DNA of 64,000 bases from JADFGZ01 sp965222345 (GTDB lineage: Bacteria > Acidobacteriota > Terriglobia > 2-12-FULL-54-10). The position numbers and the translations under genes are program-made. The stretch lies in contig CBDCTS010000006.1 of assembly GCA_965222345.1 (NCBI GenBank), positions 25,969-89,968 of the forward strand, given 5' to 3'. Shown piece by piece: positions 61,104 through 64,000 of this stretch. The notes beneath the pieces are model-generated. The model saw nothing but the letters and a program-made list of their open reading frames with translations, ran no database searches and was not told where the DNA came from. The stretch's first letter is position 1; each line of letters starts with the position of its first letter.

Positions 61104-62904
61104 CTCAACCAAGTCCCGTCCTACCTGAAGGCGCGCTTGAACAAAGCCTACGACCTGTTTCTGCGGACCGCACCCCAAAACAAGTACGCGACCGCCAAAG
61201 ACGATCGCTGGCGACTTTCCGTGGACCCCTCCGAGCGCTTGGCCCCGGACGCCGAAGCCCAACTGCATCGCCTGAAAGGTTGGCTGGCCCGTCAGATGCC
61301 GACCATCCGGCTGCCGGACCTGCTGATCGAGGTCGACAACGAGTTGCGCTTCACGAACCACTTCCTTGCTCCGGACCAACGATCGGACCGCAAAGCGGAC
61401 GATGTTTGCTTGCAGCTGGCCACGGTATTGGCTCATGGCTGCAACATCGGTTTGCACACCATGGCGCAGCTCACCCCGGGCATCTCCTACAAGCAGCTGA
61501 AACGGGTGAGCGACTGGCAGTTGACCGAGGAAGCGCAGCGGCAAGCACTGGCAGAGATGGTCCGAGCGATCTCGCGCCTCGACGCTACGTTGCATTGGGG
61601 TGAAGGCCGCACGTCAGCCAGCGACGGACAGCGCTTCGCCATGCCTCATAAGGTGCTGCAACAGACCTTCAGCACCCGCTTCAGCGACTATGCGTTGGAG
61701 TTCTATTCCTTCATCGCCGACAACTACGCCCCCTTCTACAGCACGCCGATCGAGTGCACCGACCGGGATGCCGCGTTCGTGCTCGATGGCCTCTTATAGA
61801 GGAGAAGACACGAAACGGAATTTACAGCACGTTAAGGAATCGTAGGTTACGCGGGCCCCGCCAAAACACGGATTTTCTTGCGCTTCGGCAAGCCCAATTG
61901 TATAGTTCGCTTCTTTAGTGAAGGCAGGGAACCCTGGTTCCTGGTGGCGCAAGTCCTGTTCAGGGTCGAGACCGGCATGAGGGCGCTGGATGACTGTCCC
62001 AATTGAACCTCATTGAACCATGCGCACAAAAAGGCCCGATAAAATGGCTTTTTTGGCGGTAAAGTGTTGGTCCATTTAAAGTCTTCTTCAACAGGGACAA
62101 ACCATGTCAGAGCGGCTCAGTCCCCAAACTGGCCAACGCCGCCGCCGCTAGCGTGCTTTAAATTCCGTTTCGTGTCTTCTCCTCTTATATAACGAGAGCG
62201 ATCTGGAACTGGAGGAGCACTACACGGACACCCACGGCTACACAGAGATCAACTTCGCGGCCTTCGCCATGCTCGGGCGGCGCTTCTGTCCTCGCATCCG
62301 TAGCGTCCAGCACCAGCGGCTCTACCGGATTGACCGAGACCGCGACTATGGCATCTTGACGGACCTGGTGGCGCGCGCCGATCACACGATAGATATCGAG
62401 GTCATTCAGGGACAGTGGGAGCGCATGGGCCAGTTCTACAGCTCACTGGCCACCGGCCACACGACCGCGTCCGTTGCGCTGCAACGCTTGGTTGCTTGCC
62501 CGGCCAAGAATCTCTTCTACCGTGCCAACCGGGATCTCGGAAGAGTTTTCAAAACAGAGTTCCTGCTGAGCTACCTCTCGGAACCGCAACTCCGGTCCCG
62601 CATCCGGCGCGGGCTGCTGAAAGTCGAGCAGTTGCACGCCTTAGCGCGGGATGTCTACTACGGACGCCGCGGCCGGATCAACGCTCGTGAGCTCCACGAG
62701 CAGATGAACTCCTGTAGTTGCCTGACGCTGATTCTGGCTTGCATTATCTACTGGCAGGCTAAGCAGATCACGCGGACGATGCTTTCGGGAGATCTCGCAC
62801 AGGAAGGCATCGACGCCACCTTGATACAGCACATCAGCCCGATCGAATGGGACAACGTCATCCTCTACGGCCAGTACGTGCTCGATCGCGCCCTTGTCCG
62901 CTAA
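61104..62904 (+). pseudogene. Tn3-family transposase 3' half, interrupted
   Basis: It matches residues from about 500 to the end of the transposase at 47278 (ARLNKAYDLFLRTAPQNKYA, GRTSASDGQRFAMPHKVLQQ, ELEEHYTDTHGYTEINFAAF, ISPIEWDNVILYGQYVLDRA). A 386-bp element splits it at DGLL/YNESD. Removing that element and one TTATA restores the frame exactly. The 5' half is absent. Confidence 0.9.
61799..62184. mobile_element. 386-bp Tn3-type miniature inverted-repeat element
   Basis: Terminal inverted repeats of about 35-38 bp (outer GAGGAGAAGACACGAAACGG, inner AAAGCACG) resemble Tn21/Tn501 ends. The flanks are the perfect 5-bp duplication TTATA (61794-61798 and 62185-62189). The interior has no tnp remnant that I recognise. 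It contains a possible hairpin AAAAAGGCC/GGCTTTTTT (about 62025-62056). Confidence 0.92.
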
Positions 62905-62944
62905 GAACGGGTCCTTATGTTGTATTTCAACAGCAATCTGGGCG

Positions 62945-63270
62945 CTACCCTTCCGTGGCGATTCGTGCGCGGCGATCACCTGCGCGCTCTCAATGCGTCC
63001 GCGATTGAGCAAATAGGCCGTAATCCCGGTCGCCCGGAAAGTGTGGCAGTTCGCCGCCGCACCCAGCTCCGCCTGGCGCACCCGCCGCTTGATCATGCGG
63101 AACACATCGACGCGGCTCATGCGGTTTTCACTGAACGTTCGCTCTCTGCTCATCGAGCGCCACAGTGGCGCGCCTTTTTTATTCCCGATCCCGGCCGCGT
63201 CCAGATATTCTTCGGCCTTGTGGTGGGCGGGGACTTCGTGAAACTTGCCTCCCTTCTCCTCGACATCTAC
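62945..63270 (-). pseudogene. Tyrosine recombinase C-terminal fragment
   Basis: The minus frame reads VDVEEKGGKFHEVPAHHKAE, SRVDVFRMIKRRVRQAEL, NCHTFRATGITAYLLNRGRI and AQVIAAHE. This is the same subfamily as the recombinase at 32039. It is cut by the transposon end before the catalytic tyrosine, and the N-terminal part is missing. Confidence 0.78.
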
Positions 63271-63275
63271 CATGG

Positions 63276-63515
63276 CTCGCACAGCGCCTTCACCGCATCG
63301 ATCCGAAACGCGCTGAATTTGTGCCGTGGGCATCGCTCAAGGAACAATTCGGGCAGGGATACAGCGCGATGAACAACTTCAAGCGCATCTTCCGAAAGAC
63401 GCTGAAGCAAGTCCAAATCGTGTATCAGGCTGCCCGCTTCAGAGACGACGGAAAGGGGCTGCGCTTGCTCAACAGTCGTCCTCCTGTCTTGTCTCGTGCG
63501 ATCCGTATCACATAG
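63276..63515 (+). pseudogene. RepA 3' fragment, second RepA family
   Basis: WLAQRLHRIDPKRAEFVPWA, SLKEQFGQGYSAMNNFKRIF and DGKGLRLLNSRPPVL match the C-terminus of the RepA at 28067. It has its own stop at 63515. The 5' part is replaced by the recombinase fragment. Confidence 0.82.
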
Positions 63516-63759
63516 CGTCCAAACGATGCCAGCCCTATGGCAAAACACTACTTACCCACGGCCACTTTGTATCATAAGCTTATAGTAATTAGATTTCTAT
63601 AGCCGCTTCGGTTTCCTCGGTTTCCGCCTGCTGATATAAGATGGTGTTCAGGGCACAAGTCAGCGAAAAACGAACGCGAATCTTAAGATGAAACCGGCAA
63701 TCGGCATTGTGGATCGGTGGGAAAGCCGAGCGTTTTTAGCTGGGCTTTTCCAAGCAGCG
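63516..63759. other. Possible origin remnant downstream of repA fragment
   Basis: AT-richer DNA with no convincing gene. By position it could hold the iterons of the preceding RepA fragment. CACTACTTACCCACGGCC and GGCATTGTGGATCGG are visible, but I see no clear direct repeats. Confidence 0.3.
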
Positions 63760-63996
63760 TCAGGGAATCCGCGATCTGTGCGGATTTCCACGGCTGCGGC
63801 GGTTTCCACAATGCCAGTCAGGACGTGTTAGTTTTCGCGAAACGAGGATGCGATGCCACAAGAGGTTGGAGTCGTGGCGTATCAGCGGGAAGGTGGCAAT
63901 GTTCTCCTCCCTGGCCACCACGCAGCGCGGCTCGTGTATCGCCCTGTCGCACACCCACACCACGGTGCCTACCGGCAATGCATCGACTTCGGTCAC
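63760..63996 (-). CDS. Hypothetical protein at right edge
   Basis: 78 residues from GTG 63996 (DALPVGTVVWVCDRAIHEPR, then IATFPLIRHDSNLLWHRILV). The frame is still open at the window edge, so the start may be further right. The last 15 residues are arginine-rich and may not be native. No family recognised. Confidence 0.4.
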   Translation of the reverse strand: MTEVDALPVGTVVWVCDRAIHEPRCVVAREENIATFPLIRHDSNLLWHRILVSRKLTRPDWHCGNRRSRGNPHRSRIP

Positions 63997-64000
63997 CGTG

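Larger units (their letters stand above)
60282..62950 (+). mobile_element. Tn3-family transposon, heavily rearranged
   Basis: The left end starts GGGTAGCGCCCAGATTGCTG (60282). The right end, read inward from 62950, starts the same way and continues TTGAAATACAACAT. Inside are a small gene, a mini-element of another Tn3 subtype, and the 3' half of a transposase gene interrupted by a 386-bp miniature element. The 5' half of tnpA and the resolvase are missing. Flanks AGAAA and TTCCG show no duplication. Confidence 0.78.

Noticed and set aside
63516..63800. GTTTCCACAATGCC and TTTCCACGGC as iterons of the right-edge repA fragment
   Set aside because: Spacing and sequence are too irregular for me to call a direct-repeat origin.

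Overview
The window is accessory DNA, almost certainly from a plasmid or a fusion of several plasmids in an environmental Gram-negative bacterium. It contains three intact RepA-type replication initiators (1935, 28067, 53178), at least four further broken or fragmentary repA traces, several iteron origins, two ParA/ParB partition pairs, conjugation genes (type IV coupling protein, VirB11-like ATPase, mobilization proteins, ArdC-like antirestriction protein), four toxin-antitoxin loci and many transposons in different states of decay. The host phylum cannot be read directly. A BrxA/BrxB-type bacilliredoxin, an NDH-2 remnant, a HExxH metallopeptidase remnant and GC-rich coding would suit Acidobacteriota or a neighbouring group, but that is only a guess.

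Layout. 0-3.2 kb: left-edge gene, higBA, a structured repeat, repA-1 and its iteron origin. 3.6-21 kb: two inverted identical-length IS21-family elements (3621-6174 and 18400-20953). Between them lie a displaced iteron origin, an ORF-deleted group II intron, a Cache protein, mobilization remnants, relE/xre, a broken IS5-family element, a GT39-like membrane glycosyltransferase, a resolvase, a Tn21-type mini-transposon and an IS4 element that splits a bacilliredoxin gene. 21-24.6 kb: IS6 remnant and an LTA-synthase-like sulfatase. 24.9-30.3 kb: damaged repA, a coupling-protein fragment with its leader, a winged-helix-like gene, then an intact repA/parB/parA module. 30.3-34 kb: gene fragments and a second parAB. 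34-38.8 kb: nuclease, virB11-like and coupling-protein genes, with a second copy of the leader. 38.8-42.1 kb: deleted Tn3-type element, third leader copy, structured repeat, mobC-like gene, origin remnant. 42.4-50.2 kb: integrase and damaged Tn3-family tnpA, invaded by a complete 3.7-kb Tn3-family transposon. 50.2-54.7 kb: leading-region operon with ArdC, divergent from repA-4 and its origin. 54.7-64 kb: frameshifted DUF6361-like gene, third (truncated) IS21, two TA loci, and a heavily damaged Tn3 element carrying two miniature elements.

The main theme is repeated accretion of related plasmid backbones. Homologous modules occur three to seven times: repA plus iteron origin, wing-helix gene plus leader plus coupling protein, and a large structured repeat. 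Between copies, the recognition sequences (iterons and leader operator motifs) have changed while the framework around them is conserved. This is what would be expected if each backbone kept its own replication and regulation specificity before fusion. Several rearrangements can be reconstructed to the base: an IS21-flanked inversion that separated a repA 3' end from its iterons, an exact group II intron insertion, an IS4 insertion with a 9-bp duplication, and a 386-bp Tn3-type miniature element with a 5-bp duplication.
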